DNA of 64,000 nt, taken from NCBI GenBank assembly GCA_910583995.1, contig CAJTYW010000003.1:1-64000 (forward strand), given 5' to 3'. The translations under genes and the position numbers were made by a program. The DNA is from an uncultured Christensenella sp. Lineage in GTDB: Bacteria > Bacillota > Clostridia > Christensenellales > UBA3700. How positions within the stretch are numbered: position 1 is the first letter of the stretch; each line of letters begins with the position of its first letter. Of this stretch, positions 8,427 to 18,175 are shown one piece after another. Under the pieces are notes generated by a model that made no database searches, was not told the DNA's origin, and worked only from the letters and a program-made list of their open reading frames with translations.

Positions 8427-9818
8427 ATGAACTTTATCAAAACAAAATTAAGGGGCTGCTATATTGTAGAGCCGTTAGCTTATGGCGATAACCGTGGCTG
8501 GTTTATGGAAACATACAATAAAGGCGAGTTTGATAATGCAGGACTTGTTTATGACTTTGTGCAGGATAATCAGTCATTTAGCAAACAAAAAGGCATTTTA
8601 AGGGGCTTACATTTTCAAAAAAATCCTATGGCACAAGCTAAACTTGTAAGGTGTACCAAAGGTAGTATTTTAGATGTGGCTGTTGATATAAGAAAAGGTA
8701 GCGATACATATTTGCAGTATGTTGCGGTGGAACTTTCTGAAGAAAATAAAAAGCAACTTATGATACCGCGTGGGTTTGCACACGGATTTGTAACACTTAC
8801 TGAAGATGTTATGGTGCAATACAAAGTTGATAATTTGTATAGTAAGGAAAATGATAGGGGTATACAATACTCTGACCCTTCAATAAATGTTGATTGGGGG
8901 ATTTCAGACCCGATTTTATCTGTCAAAGATACTATAAGTCCAAATTTAGTTGATAGCGATGCGGATTTTACAATTAAAGTTTTGGTTACAGGTTATAAAG
9001 GTCAATTGGGGTATGATGTTGTAAAAAGATTAAATCAAGCAAATTATGAGTGCATAGGCGTTGATATTGACGATTTTGATATTACTGACGAGAGTGCAAC
9101 TTATAATTACATTGCAAAATATAACCCGGATGTTATAGTGCATTGCTCAGCTTATACAGCAGTTGATAAAGCGGAAAGTGAGAGCGAAAAATGTTACACT
9201 GTAAATGTAGTCGGAACAGAAAATATTGCAAAAGTCTGTGCGAAAATCGGGGCTAAAATGGTTTATATCTCTACTGACTATGTTTATGACGGCAAAGGAG
9301 ATACGCCTTTTGAAGTGGATAGCAAAATTGCACCGCTATCTGTTTATGGCAAAACAAAATATCAAGGTGAAGAAGTTTGCAGAAAGTATACAGACAAACT
9401 TTTTGTAATAAGGACAAGCTGGGTGTTTGGTATAAACGGCAACAATTTTGTTAAAACAATGCTAAAGCTTGCAAAAAATAATAATCAAATAAATGTTGTA
9501 TGCGACCAAATTGGTTCACCAACTTTTACGCCTGATTTGGCAGATTTTATATTTTACATTATAAATACCAACAAATATGGCACTTACCATTGTAGTAACG
9601 AAGGATTTTGCAGTTGGTATGAATTTGCAAAAGCTATATTTGAAATGAGTGGTTTGAATGTTGATTTGCAAGCTATTCCTACAAGTGAATATAAAACTCA
9701 AGCAGTAAGACCATTAAATAGTAGGCTTAGCAAAAAATGTTTGACTACTTGTGGTTATGGTGTTATGCCTAGTTGGCAAGATGCCTTAAAAAGGTATTTA
9801 GAAATGTTGGATTTATAG
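8427..9818 (+). CDS. rfbCD: Fused dTDP-4-dehydrorhamnose 3,5-epimerase / reductase (RmlC-RmlD)
   Basis: One 463-residue frame holds two enzymes that are normally separate. Residues 1-180 are the RmlC cupin epimerase (G-W-F-M-E-T-Y, L-R-G-L-H-F-Q with the catalytic His, and P-R-G-F-A-H-G-F). From residue 184 a Rossmann reductase, RmlD, begins with K-V-L-V-T-G-Y-K-G-Q-L-G and continues with S-T-D-Y-V-Y-D-G and the active-site Y-x-x-x-K in V-Y-G-K-T-K. Together they convert dTDP-4-keto-6-deoxyglucose to dTDP-L-rhamnose, the last two pathway steps. The frame runs across the junction near 8976 with no stop. All key residues appear present in both halves. Confidence 0.93.
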   Translation: MNFIKTKLRGCYIVEPLAYGDNRGWFMETYNKGEFDNAGLVYDFVQDNQSFSKQKGILRGLHFQKNPMAQAKLVRCTKGSILDVAVDIRKGSDTYLQYVAVELSEENKKQLMIPRGFAHGFVTLTEDVMVQYKVDNLYSKENDRGIQYSDPSINVDWGISDPILSVKDTISPNLVDSDADFTIKVLVTGYKGQLGYDVVKRLNQANYECIGVDIDDFDITDESATYNYIAKYNPDVIVHCSAYTAVDKAESESEKCYTVNVVGTENIAKVCAKIGAKMVYISTDYVYDGKGDTPFEVDSKIAPLSVYGKTKYQGEEVCRKYTDKLFVIRTSWVFGINGNNFVKTMLKLAKNNNQINVVCDQIGSPTFTPDLADFIFYIINTNKYGTYHCSNEGFCSWYEFAKAIFEMSGLNVDLQAIPTSEYKTQAVRPLNSRLSKKCLTTCGYGVMPSWQDALKRYLEMLDL

Positions 9819-9910
9819 AATTAAATTCTATTAAAAACAAATAAAATAAAAAATATTATTAGTAAATGATTTTATTTGCTACTTAAATAATCTATTTGAA
9901 AGGATATTGT

Positions 9911-10927
9911 ATGAAAATATTAGTAACGGGTGGAGCAGGTTTTATCGGTGGAAATTTTGTGCATTATATGCTAAATAAATACCCAAATTATGATATTGTT
10001 TGTTTGGATAAGCTTACTTATGCAGGAAATTTGTCAACTTTAAAAAGTGTAATGGATAACCCAAAATTCACTTTTTGCAAAGGTGATATTGCCGATAAAA
10101 ATTATGTGGATAAATTGTTTTGTGAGCATAAATTTGATATTGTTGTAAATTTTGCAGCGGAAAGTCACGTAGATAGAAGTATTGAAAATCCACAAATATT
10201 TTTGATTACAAATGTAGTTGGTACAGGCGTATTAATGGATTGTTGCAGAAAGCACGGAAATATAAGATTTCATCAAGTTTCCACAGACGAAGTATATGGT
10301 GACCTGCCACTTGACAGACCTGACTTGTTGTTTACTGAAAATACACCTATTCATACATCAAGCCCTTATAGTAGTTCAAAAGCGGGTGCGGATTTGCTTG
10401 TATTATCATATTTTAGGACTTTTGGTTTGCCAGTTACAATCTCAAGATGCAGTAATAATTATGGCCCATATCATTTTCCTGAAAAGTTGATTCCGCTTAT
10501 GATTACAAGAGCGATTTATGATAAATCTCTACCTGTTTATGGTAACGGACTTAATGTAAGAGATTGGTTATATGTTGAAGACCATTGCAGGGCTATAGAT
10601 TTGATTATTCATAACGGCAAAATAGGAGAAGTTTACAATGTTGGTGGACATAATGAAAAATCTAACATTGATATAGTTAAAATCATTTTAAAACAACTTG
10701 GTAAAAGTGAAGATTTGATAACTTTTGTGGAAGATAGAAAAGGGCACGATATGAGATATGCCATTGACCCTACAAAAATATATAACGATTTGGGGTGGCT
10801 ACCTGAAACAAAATTTGAAGACGGAATTAAAAAGACGATAGAATGGTATTTGGAAAACCAAGATTGGTGGAAGGAAATTATAAGCGGCGAATATAAAAAT
10901 TATTATGATAAAATGTATGGCAAATAG
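9911..10927 (+). CDS. rfbB: dTDP-glucose 4,6-dehydratase (RmlB)
   Basis: The 338-residue short-chain dehydrogenase-like enzyme converts dTDP-glucose to dTDP-4-keto-6-deoxyglucose. Seen are the NAD-binding G-G-A-G-F-I-G-G at the N-terminus, A-A-E-S-H-V-D-R-S-I, the active-site S-T-D-E-V-Y-G-D, Y-S-S-S-K as YxxxK, and N-N-Y-G-P-Y. The ATG at 9911 follows AAAGGA (9899-9904); an in-frame TTG at 9896 would add five residues and is not preferred. It is placed after the later pathway enzymes, about 90 bases downstream of RmlC-RmlD. Confidence 0.95.
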   Translation: MKILVTGGAGFIGGNFVHYMLNKYPNYDIVCLDKLTYAGNLSTLKSVMDNPKFTFCKGDIADKNYVDKLFCEHKFDIVVNFAAESHVDRSIENPQIFLITNVVGTGVLMDCCRKHGNIRFHQVSTDEVYGDLPLDRPDLLFTENTPIHTSSPYSSSKAGADLLVLSYFRTFGLPVTISRCSNNYGPYHFPEKLIPLMITRAIYDKSLPVYGNGLNVRDWLYVEDHCRAIDLIIHNGKIGEVYNVGGHNEKSNIDIVKIILKQLGKSEDLITFVEDRKGHDMRYAIDPTKIYNDLGWLPETKFEDGIKKTIEWYLENQDWWKEIISGEYKNYYDKMYGK

Positions 10928-10993
10928 TGATTAGATTTAATATTTAAGCGTAAAAAATTAATCATTAATTTTGAAATTTAAAGGGAAGTAGTA

Positions 10994-12541
10994 ATGTCTG
11001 TATTTAATCATCAAGGGCGAGTTAAAAACTCAATGAAAATATCGGCAGCAAACCTAACATATCAGATTTTGACAATGATATTGAACTTTGCTTACCGAAC
11101 AATATTTATAAAAGTCTTAGTTATCGAATACTTAGGACTTAATGGTTTGTTTACCGATATTCTTCATATATTGTCTTTGGCAGAGCTTGGTATTGGTTCA
11201 TCAATAGCGTTTAGACTATATAAGCCAATTAGTAATGACAATGTGGTTGAAGTTGCTCAGTTGATGAATTTTTATAAAAATGTCTACAGAGTAATTGCTT
11301 TGGTTGTAACAGTAATCGGACTTTCTATAATGCCATTTTTACCATATATAATCAAAGATGCAGCAAATACTTTGCCGCAAGATGTCAATTTGTATGTGCT
11401 TTATGCGGTATTTTTGGCTCAAAGCGTTTCTGGCTATTTCTTTGCATATAAGCAGACACTGCTGACTTCCGATCAACGCGGTTATGTATTGACACTTTTT
11501 AATATTGGTAGCAATATTATCAAATTCGGCGGACAAGTAGCTGTTTTGTTTGTATTAAAAAATTATTTGTTCACATTGGTATTTACAATTGTTTGGACTT
11601 TAATAGCAAATATTATAATAAGTGTTTTTGTGACGAAAAAGTACAAAGAAGTTTTTGCAATAAAAGAAAAATTGCCAAAGGAAAAAAGAGCTGAGATTGT
11701 AAAAGACACTAAAGCATTGATGCTCCATAAAATCGGAAGTACAATACTTACAAGTACCGATTCCATAATCATTTCAGCTATGATTGGCTTAGCAACAAAT
11801 GGTGTGTTTTCCAACTATGTAATGATTATCAATGTTATTAAAAGCGTTTTTAATCAAGTTATGACGGGAGCAGGTGCAGGATTTGGAAATTTGTGTGCTA
11901 GCGGTGATAAAGAAAAAATAAAAAGGGTATTTAAAAACTATCATTTTCTTTCATTGTGGATATCTGGATTTTTTAATATCGGACTTATGTGTATGTTAAA
12001 TCCTTTTATAGAAATATGGCTTAATGACCCCCAATTTTTAATGGAAGAAGGCATAGTTGCTTTAATTATTTTTTCTACTTATCTTGTATTATGCAGAACA
12101 GGTACTACTACTTTAATAAACGCTTCGGGACTATTTAGAAAAGATAAATTTAGACCTCTTATAGAAGCAGGACTAAATTTAGTAATTTCAATTGTTGCAA
12201 CTTACTTTTTAGGTTTATATGGTGTGTATATTGGTACTATTGCAAGTTGTTTGTTAACAGCTTTTTGGCGTGAACCATTAATTTGCTATAAATATATATT
12301 TGAAGAAAAGCCAACGCAGTATTGGAAAGAATATTTTGTTTTCTTTATTGTAACTTTGATTGCGGCAGTACTTACATTCTTTGCTATAAGATATATCCCT
12401 AAAGGTATAGGTTATTTTATATTGAAATTAGCAATAGTATGTATTTTGCCTAATGCGATTTTTGTACTTGCGTTTTTCAGAAAACCGGAATTTAAATACT
12501 ATCTTAAATTTTTGAAAAGATTTAAAAAACAGAGTAATTAA
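10994..12541 (+). CDS. Wzx-type polysaccharide flippase (MATE/MOP superfamily)
   Basis: The 515-residue protein is almost wholly hydrophobic helices, about 12 to 14, with the opening R-V-K-N-S-M-K-I-S-A-A-N-L and the segment F-I-K-V-L-V-I-E-Y-L-G-L-N-G-L-F typical of gram-positive polysaccharide transporters. It should flip lipid-linked oligosaccharide repeat units across the cytoplasmic membrane. Context supports this strongly: rhamnose genes lie before it, glycosyltransferases and a Wzy-like polymerase lie after. The binding site AAGGGAAG precedes the ATG. Confidence 0.85.
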   Translation: MSVFNHQGRVKNSMKISAANLTYQILTMILNFAYRTIFIKVLVIEYLGLNGLFTDILHILSLAELGIGSSIAFRLYKPISNDNVVEVAQLMNFYKNVYRVIALVVTVIGLSIMPFLPYIIKDAANTLPQDVNLYVLYAVFLAQSVSGYFFAYKQTLLTSDQRGYVLTLFNIGSNIIKFGGQVAVLFVLKNYLFTLVFTIVWTLIANIIISVFVTKKYKEVFAIKEKLPKEKRAEIVKDTKALMLHKIGSTILTSTDSIIISAMIGLATNGVFSNYVMIINVIKSVFNQVMTGAGAGFGNLCASGDKEKIKRVFKNYHFLSLWISGFFNIGLMCMLNPFIEIWLNDPQFLMEEGIVALIIFSTYLVLCRTGTTTLINASGLFRKDKFRPLIEAGLNLVISIVATYFLGLYGVYIGTIASCLLTAFWREPLICYKYIFEEKPTQYWKEYFVFFIVTLIAAVLTFFAIRYIPKGIGYFILKLAIVCILPNAIFVLAFFRKPEFKYYLKFLKRFKKQSN

Positions 12542-12594
12542 TCGCAATTTGTCAGCCGATTAAACATAATTGATTTATAAGTATGGAGAAAGAA

Positions 12595-13566
12595 ATGAAA
12601 TTATCAGTTATAGTGCCAGTATACAATGTTGCAAGCTATGTGGAAAATTGTGTTAAAAGCATTTTAAGTAATAATGTGGATATGGAAGTTATTCTTGTAA
12701 ATGACGGAAGTACCGATAACTCAGGCGAGATTTGTGATAGAATAGCGAGCGAAAACAATAATGTAGTTGTTACCCATAAAGAAAACGGCGGGCTATCAAG
12801 TGCAAGAAATGCTGGTTTAGATATTGCAAAAGGTGATTATATAACATTTGTAGATAGTGACGACTATGTATCTAGCACTATTTATAAAGAGTGTTTAGAC
12901 ATTATTGCCAAAGAAAATGTACAATGTTTAAAATTTAGAAATAAAGCGGTACACGATTTTGATTATGATTTTTCCGATTGCAAATTAACTGAAACACTTA
13001 TCTTTGACAATAAGCAAACTTTAGATTGGTTTTTTCATTTGACAGATTATTGCTTAAGCTACAGTGTTTGCAATATGATATTAAGCAAGGATTTAATATC
13101 CGATATCCGATTTGTGGAAGGTGTGATTAGCGAAGATATAATTTTTGATTATCAAATCTTTTTAAAGCTTGAAAAATTAGTATTAATTGATTTAGTTGGT
13201 TATGCTTATTATCAAAGAACAGGTAGTATATCGCATTCCGTTTACAATGAAAATCGTGCTTGTGTTTATAAGGTTTGGGAATATATAAAAACTTTGAATA
13301 CGGACGAGAATAGAATCATGCATATCGATTTAAATATTTTGTATTTTAAATTTGTTAATTTATGCTTAATGTTAAAAAACAAAAAAAGTGTTCCAGAGAA
13401 TACTTATAAAAGAATAAAAAGGGAATTACTTAGTGAAATTAAGAAAAATAAAAAGATAATAGCAGCTTTTAAAGGTATGGATTTTAAACGCAAAGTTATG
13501 CTTAACTTAATGTGCTTTAATTTTGAACTATCAGGTATAGCAATAAGGCTATTATATAGGAAATAA
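12595..13566 (+). CDS. GT2-family glycosyltransferase
   Basis: Read from the ATG at 12595 this is 323 residues: GGAG at 12585-12588 is ideally placed for it, whereas the in-frame ATG at 12583 would put the binding site inside the coding region. The GT-A core is canonical: K-L-S-V-I-V-P-V-Y-N-V-A, V-N-D-G-S-T-D-N-S-G, G-L-S-S-A-R-N-A-G and the metal-binding F-V-D-S-D-D-Y-V near residue 85. S-E-D-I-I-F-D-Y marks the acceptor side. It is likely a cytoplasmic repeat-unit assembly enzyme. The stop codon abuts the next start with no gap. Confidence 0.87.
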   Translation: MKLSVIVPVYNVASYVENCVKSILSNNVDMEVILVNDGSTDNSGEICDRIASENNNVVVTHKENGGLSSARNAGLDIAKGDYITFVDSDDYVSSTIYKECLDIIAKENVQCLKFRNKAVHDFDYDFSDCKLTETLIFDNKQTLDWFFHLTDYCLSYSVCNMILSKDLISDIRFVEGVISEDIIFDYQIFLKLEKLVLIDLVGYAYYQRTGSISHSVYNENRACVYKVWEYIKTLNTDENRIMHIDLNILYFKFVNLCLMLKNKKSVPENTYKRIKRELLSEIKKNKKIIAAFKGMDFKRKVMLNLMCFNFELSGIAIRLLYRK

Positions 13567-14688
13567 ATGAAAAAAATATTATTGGTTAGTTTATCAAAAA
13601 ATTTTGGTGGTATAGAAAGACTTTTTCATAATCTTTTTGTAAATAATGTCAAAGATTATCATTTGGACATTATTACTTTTCACGAAAAATGTGCTTATCA
13701 AGAAGATTTTGAAAAGGAAGGATATAAAGTTTACAGCCTTCCATCTAGGAGTAAAAAGAAATTTGCTTTTTCAAAAGTTGTAAAAGAATTTTTGAGTGAG
13801 CATAACGATTATGATTATATTTGGGTAAATACTGCAAGTACCAGTATGTACGAATTTCAGTATTGGGGTAAAAGACTGACTAATGCCAAAATTATAACTC
13901 ATTCCCACGGTACTGAAAGTGAGAAAAACGGCAATATAACCGATTTGATAAATAGCATACTTGCTAAATTGAATTATAAAAAAGTAATAAAAAATACAGA
14001 TATATTTTTGGCTTGTTCTAAAAAAGCAGGCATAGCATTGTTTGGTAAGAAATATAGTGATAAAATCATTTTATTAAATAATTTGATTGATGTCCAAAAA
14101 TTTGTGTTTAACAATGATATTAGACATGATATTCGTAAAAAGTATAATATAAACGATAATAAATTTGTTATTTCCGTAATTGGAAGATTGTCAAATCAAA
14201 AAAATATACCTTTTGCAATGGAAATTATTAAGCAGGTTGCAAAAAGTAATGATAATGTTGCTTTTTTTGTGACAGGTGATGGCGAACTAAAAAGTTTTGC
14301 GGAAAACTTTGTTAAAGAGCATTCATTAAGCGATAAGGTAGTATTTACAGGTAATGTGCTTAATGTACAGGATTATTATTCAGTTTCAGATATTTTGATA
14401 ACGCCGTCTTTTTTTGAAGGATTCCCATTATCTGTAGTAGAAGCACAATCTAATGGCTTAAAATGTATTTTATCTGACAAAATAACTATTGAAACTAAAC
14501 TTACCGATTTGGTTGAATTTTTGCCTATAACAGGTGGCGTTAATATTTGGGTAGACAAAATTAATCAAATATTTGGAAATTACGATTTTAAAGATTTTGA
14601 CAAAAGAAAAAATTATAATAAAATAATTATAGAAAAGAAATTTGATATTAAAGATGCTAATAGTTTGCTAAAGGAGATTTTAAACTAA
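13567..14688 (+). CDS. GT4-family glycosyltransferase
   Basis: The 373-residue GT-B enzyme begins with L-V-S-L-S-K-N-F-G-G-I-E-R-L-F, the N-terminal GT4 loop, has I-G-R-L-S-N-Q-K-N at the start of the C-terminal lobe, and carries the EX7E motif in E-G-F-P-L-S-V-V-E. It should transfer a sugar with retention onto the growing lipid-linked unit. The gene starts directly after the previous stop and is followed immediately by the Wzy-like gene, so translation is probably coupled through the block. Confidence 0.87.
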   Translation: MKKILLVSLSKNFGGIERLFHNLFVNNVKDYHLDIITFHEKCAYQEDFEKEGYKVYSLPSRSKKKFAFSKVVKEFLSEHNDYDYIWVNTASTSMYEFQYWGKRLTNAKIITHSHGTESEKNGNITDLINSILAKLNYKKVIKNTDIFLACSKKAGIALFGKKYSDKIILLNNLIDVQKFVFNNDIRHDIRKKYNINDNKFVISVIGRLSNQKNIPFAMEIIKQVAKSNDNVAFFVTGDGELKSFAENFVKEHSLSDKVVFTGNVLNVQDYYSVSDILITPSFFEGFPLSVVEAQSNGLKCILSDKITIETKLTDLVEFLPITGGVNIWVDKINQIFGNYDFKDFDKRKNYNKIIIEKKFDIKDANSLLKEILN

Positions 14689-16083
14689 ATGGAAAGAGTT
14701 GAAACTTATAATAAAGTTAACAAAACATTTGCTTTTAATGTGAATATATTCATTTTGTTTTGTGAACTTGTTTTAAGTTATTTGATAAGCAAAGAAATTT
14801 TAGTTATATTTTTTATTTTCCATTTATCTTTGTTAATGATAATGGAAAAAGATATGACTAATGTTTTTATTTTATTAATGTCATTTATTCCATTTTATCA
14901 AATAATAGCGATGAATAAAGGAAATTTTAAAATTTATGTAGTCGTTTTATTTGTTTTTATAATAAAATCATTAGTGAATCTAATATTTAAAGCTAAAGAA
15001 AAAAACGAAAATTTAAAATTTCAACAATGTCTTTTTTTCGTGTTTGCATTTATGTTATATTATTTGGTAAGTATGCTTTTAACTTGTGGACTTGATTTAG
15101 GCTACTTGTTTGGATTTATTTATATTTTTTCAATGTTTTTAGGTTTAATGCAAATTAAACAAATTGATTCAATTAAAGTATATCATTATTACTTAGTGAT
15201 GTTTTTTATGTCTGCATTGTTGGGTGCGTGTGCAAATTTTATTCCTGCGTTGGATATGATTTTACGAAAAGCAACAGTTGGCGGAATAGATAGATTTAGT
15301 GGTGTTTCTTGGGATACAAATTATTTTGCTTTGCAATGTTGTTGTAATGTTGGAATGTTGCTTAGTCTAATTGAACAAAGAAAAACAAAAAAAATAACAT
15401 ATATTTGTTGTTTTTTAGTCGTTTTGATTTTGGGAATAACAACAGTTTCAAAAATGTATATTGTAGGTCTTGCTGTGATGTTTGTTTTATGGCTATTTGC
15501 GTCAAAAACAAAAATCCCGTTGAAAATCGGTGCGATTATCTTGTTGATAGTAGGAATAATAATAGGCTATTATGCTTTGCCTGAAACTAATTCTATTAGA
15601 GTGTTGATTCAAAGGTTTTTAAATGTTTTTACAGAAAGTCAAGGTCTAAATCAAATTACCACGGGAAGATGGAATATTTGGAGTACATATATGAATGATT
15701 GGATTCAAAGTTGGTTTACAATTTTCTTTGGTAAAGGTGTAAGCTATCCCGTTTTAATTGAAGGATTTGGTTGCCACGGTTTTTATGTGGAAACTATCTA
15801 TCAATTTGGGCTGCTTGGAAGTTTGTTGTTTTTAATTGCTTTTTTATTCAGTATATTTTATGGTAAAGAAAAAGTGAAAAACAAGAAAATTTCAACTCCT
15901 AAACAATACAAAATGGTAAAAATAGAAAGAAGACGAAAACGCATAAATTATCTTGCATTAATTTCAGTATTAGTTAGTTATGCTGCGTTAAGTATTTTTA
16001 ATCAAGTAGATAGTATATTTTTAATGGTTGTGAGTTGTTTAATTTTAAATGTTGATAAGGAGACTATTTCTAATGAAATTTAG
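14689..16083 (+). CDS. Wzy-like O-antigen/capsule polymerase
   Basis: This 464-residue integral membrane protein has about ten or eleven hydrophobic helices and the two loops expected of Wzy-like polymerases: T-T-G-R-W-N-I-W-S-T-Y in a large extracellular loop around residues 323-333, and G-C-H-G-F-Y-V-E-T-I-Y-Q-F-G-L-L-G later, resembling the H-N-x-Y-L / G-L-L-G end of the wzy_C region. It would join flipped repeat units outside the membrane. Primary sequence in this family is very divergent, so the call rests on topology, these loops and the neighbouring flippase. Confidence 0.75.
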   Translation: MERVETYNKVNKTFAFNVNIFILFCELVLSYLISKEILVIFFIFHLSLLMIMEKDMTNVFILLMSFIPFYQIIAMNKGNFKIYVVVLFVFIIKSLVNLIFKAKEKNENLKFQQCLFFVFAFMLYYLVSMLLTCGLDLGYLFGFIYIFSMFLGLMQIKQIDSIKVYHYYLVMFFMSALLGACANFIPALDMILRKATVGGIDRFSGVSWDTNYFALQCCCNVGMLLSLIEQRKTKKITYICCFLVVLILGITTVSKMYIVGLAVMFVLWLFASKTKIPLKIGAIILLIVGIIIGYYALPETNSIRVLIQRFLNVFTESQGLNQITTGRWNIWSTYMNDWIQSWFTIFFGKGVSYPVLIEGFGCHGFYVETIYQFGLLGSLLFLIAFLFSIFYGKEKVKNKKISTPKQYKMVKIERRRKRINYLALISVLVSYAALSIFNQVDSIFLMVVSCLILNVDKETISNEI

Positions 16084-17041
16084 CGTTATTGTTCCAATTT
16101 ATAATGTGGAGAAATATTTGCCATTTTGTATAGAATCTGTGTTAAATCAAACTTTTACTGATTTTGAATTGATTTTAGTTAATGACGGGTCAACCGATAA
16201 TAGTTTGAGTATATGTAACCATTATGCCGAAAAAGATAGTCGTATTGTGATTATTGACCAACAAAATAAGTGGCTTAGCGGTGCAAGAAATTCAGGTATA
16301 AAGGTTGCAAAAGGCGATTATTTTATATTTATTGATGGCGATGACGCTATTAAACAAGACGCATTAATTAAAATAAATCAAAAGGCAAATGATTGTGATT
16401 TTATAGGTTATTACTATACTTACATTGATGAAAACAATGAATATATTGGAGTAGATTGTATAAAACCTGTTTCTAATGTAGACGAATACAGAAGTGATTT
16501 TATATCTAGTGATTTTTTTGGTTCAGCTTGGATAAAATGCGTTCATAAATCATTTTTTAATGGCGAAGCCGCAAATATTTTATTTGACGAAAATACAAAA
16601 TATGCTGAAGATCAAATTTATACTTGTGATTTATTAAGTAAGGTGAAAAAAATTGCTATTATAAATGAAGCGTTATATCTTTATAGGCAACGAGCTGGAA
16701 GTATAATGACAACTTATAATCCAAATAAAATTAAGTATGTGGAATATTATTTGGATTATATAAATGAAAATTTAGTAATCGAGAATATAAATAATAAACT
16801 TCGTGCGAAATTGTTTAATAAACGAATTATTAATTCTTGCAGTACGGAGCTTATAAGTATATGTAAACTAGATGCTTGCAAAAAGGAAAAATTACAAGCT
16901 TTTAAGAATCTTACAAAAAATAAATATTTCAAATTGGGTAAATTTGATAAATCTAATCTTAAATTGTCTGTGATTTATATGCTTGGCAAGATGAAAATCT
17001 TTGGAATTTTAATGTTTGTTTACAAAATAACTAAGGGGTAA
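16073..17041 (+). CDS. GT2-family glycosyltransferase
   Basis: The 322-residue protein starts at the ATG at 16073, overlapping the end of the polymerase gene by 11 bases; AAGGAG about ten bases upstream supports it over the in-frame 16049 start. Canonical features are M-K-F-S-V-I-V-P-I-Y-N-V-E, S-V-L-N-Q-T-F, V-N-D-G-S-T-D-N-S and the metal motif F-I-D-G-D-D-A. A-E-D-Q-I-Y sits at the acceptor side. The enzyme is closely similar in layout to the next gene, suggesting an old duplication. Sugar specificity cannot be read. Confidence 0.86.
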   Translation: MKFSVIVPIYNVEKYLPFCIESVLNQTFTDFELILVNDGSTDNSLSICNHYAEKDSRIVIIDQQNKWLSGARNSGIKVAKGDYFIFIDGDDAIKQDALIKINQKANDCDFIGYYYTYIDENNEYIGVDCIKPVSNVDEYRSDFISSDFFGSAWIKCVHKSFFNGEAANILFDENTKYAEDQIYTCDLLSKVKKIAIINEALYLYRQRAGSIMTTYNPNKIKYVEYYLDYINENLVIENINNKLRAKLFNKRIINSCSTELISICKLDACKKEKLQAFKNLTKNKYFKLGKFDKSNLKLSVIYMLGKMKIFGILMFVYKITKG

Positions 17042-17043
17042 AA

Positions 17044-18027
17044 ATGAAATTTTCAATAATTGTACCAGTTTATAATGTGGAAAAATATGTGCAAGAATGT
17101 TTGCTTTCAATAAAAAATCAAACTTACAATGATTGGGAGTGTGTTGTAATAAATGACGGCTCTACAGATAATTCTTATGCAAAATGTTTGGAAATAACTA
17201 AAGATGACGATAGATTTGTACTAATTAATCAAAATAACAGTGGCGTTAGTGCGACAAGAAACAACGCAATAGATATTTGTCAGGGGGAATTTGTCATTTT
17301 TGTTGATAGCGATGACTATATTGACATTGAATTATTAGACAAATTAAATAATTTTATAATAGAAAAAAACACAGATATAGTTTTTTTTAATTACAATACC
17401 GTTTATGATAATGGTAAAATTCTGCCTTGTGATTTTTATAGTATCTTTAACGAAGAAAATATCAATAAAGATACCGTATTTTATAATTATTTCAAATATT
17501 CAAATATGGGAAATGTTTGGGGAAAAGCTATCAAGTTATCTGTTATAAAAGATAATAATTTAAAATTCAATAATGAGTATTTTTTTGCAGAAGATCAAAT
17601 TTTTTGTTATGAGTTGTTTTTAGTTAGCTGCAACATAGCTTGTTTAAGAGAAAGATTGTATTATTATAGAATAAGAAACACAAGTATTGTTCAAAGCTAT
17701 AATGCTGAAAAATTAATAAATATGGAAAAATATGCTAATTTTTTAAGAATTAATATATCTAAGCTAGAAACAAATAGTGATGAATATGAAAAGTTTTTAA
17801 ATCAAATGTTAACGCATTTGCTTTTTAAAGAAAATAGCGATATTTTTAATAAATATGATTTAGATAAAAAAGAAAAGAAAAAGGCATATTTAGCTTTAAA
17901 AAATAGTTCGTTAATTAAATATTTGACTCCTACAAATTTAAAAGAAAGGTTGCTTGCAAATACAATAAAAAGCTGCTATGGCTGTAATCTCATTTTTTAT
18001 AAATTAAAAAGAATTTTGAAAATATAA
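17044..18027 (+). CDS. GT2-family glycosyltransferase, last gene of the polysaccharide unit
   Basis: The 327-residue protein opens M-K-F-S-I-I-V-P-V-Y-N-V-E-K-Y-V, nearly the same as the preceding gene, and carries I-N-D-G-S-T-D-N-S, G-V-S-A-T-R-N-N-A and the metal motif F-V-D-S-D-D-Y-I. A-E-D-Q-I-F again marks the acceptor side. AAGGGG precedes the ATG and only two bases separate it from the previous stop. A strong terminator follows at 18041, so this closes the long transcription unit that started near 5589. Confidence 0.87.
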   Translation: MKFSIIVPVYNVEKYVQECLLSIKNQTYNDWECVVINDGSTDNSYAKCLEITKDDDRFVLINQNNSGVSATRNNAIDICQGEFVIFVDSDDYIDIELLDKLNNFIIEKNTDIVFFNYNTVYDNGKILPCDFYSIFNEENINKDTVFYNYFKYSNMGNVWGKAIKLSVIKDNNLKFNNEYFFAEDQIFCYELFLVSCNIACLRERLYYYRIRNTSIVQSYNAEKLINMEKYANFLRINISKLETNSDEYEKFLNQMLTHLLFKENSDIFNKYDLDKKEKKKAYLALKNSSLIKYLTPTNLKERLLANTIKSCYGCNLIFYKLKRILKI

Positions 18028-18040
18028 TTTTAAAAACTTA

Positions 18041-18069
18041 AAAAATCACGCTTAAGGCGTGATTTTTTT
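18041..18069 (+). terminator. Terminator closing the polysaccharide locus
   Basis: AAAAATCACGC (18041-18051) pairs with GCGTGATTTTT (18057-18067) and runs into a T tract. It is a strong, possibly bidirectional hairpin. Confidence 0.9.
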
Positions 18070-18175
18070 GTTTTGAAAGCTTTTTATATATGTTTTTTAT
18101 ATTATTATATTAAATTCACAATATAAAAATTTTTCGCATAAAATGTTATTGAAATTAAATGGGGGGATTTTATAG

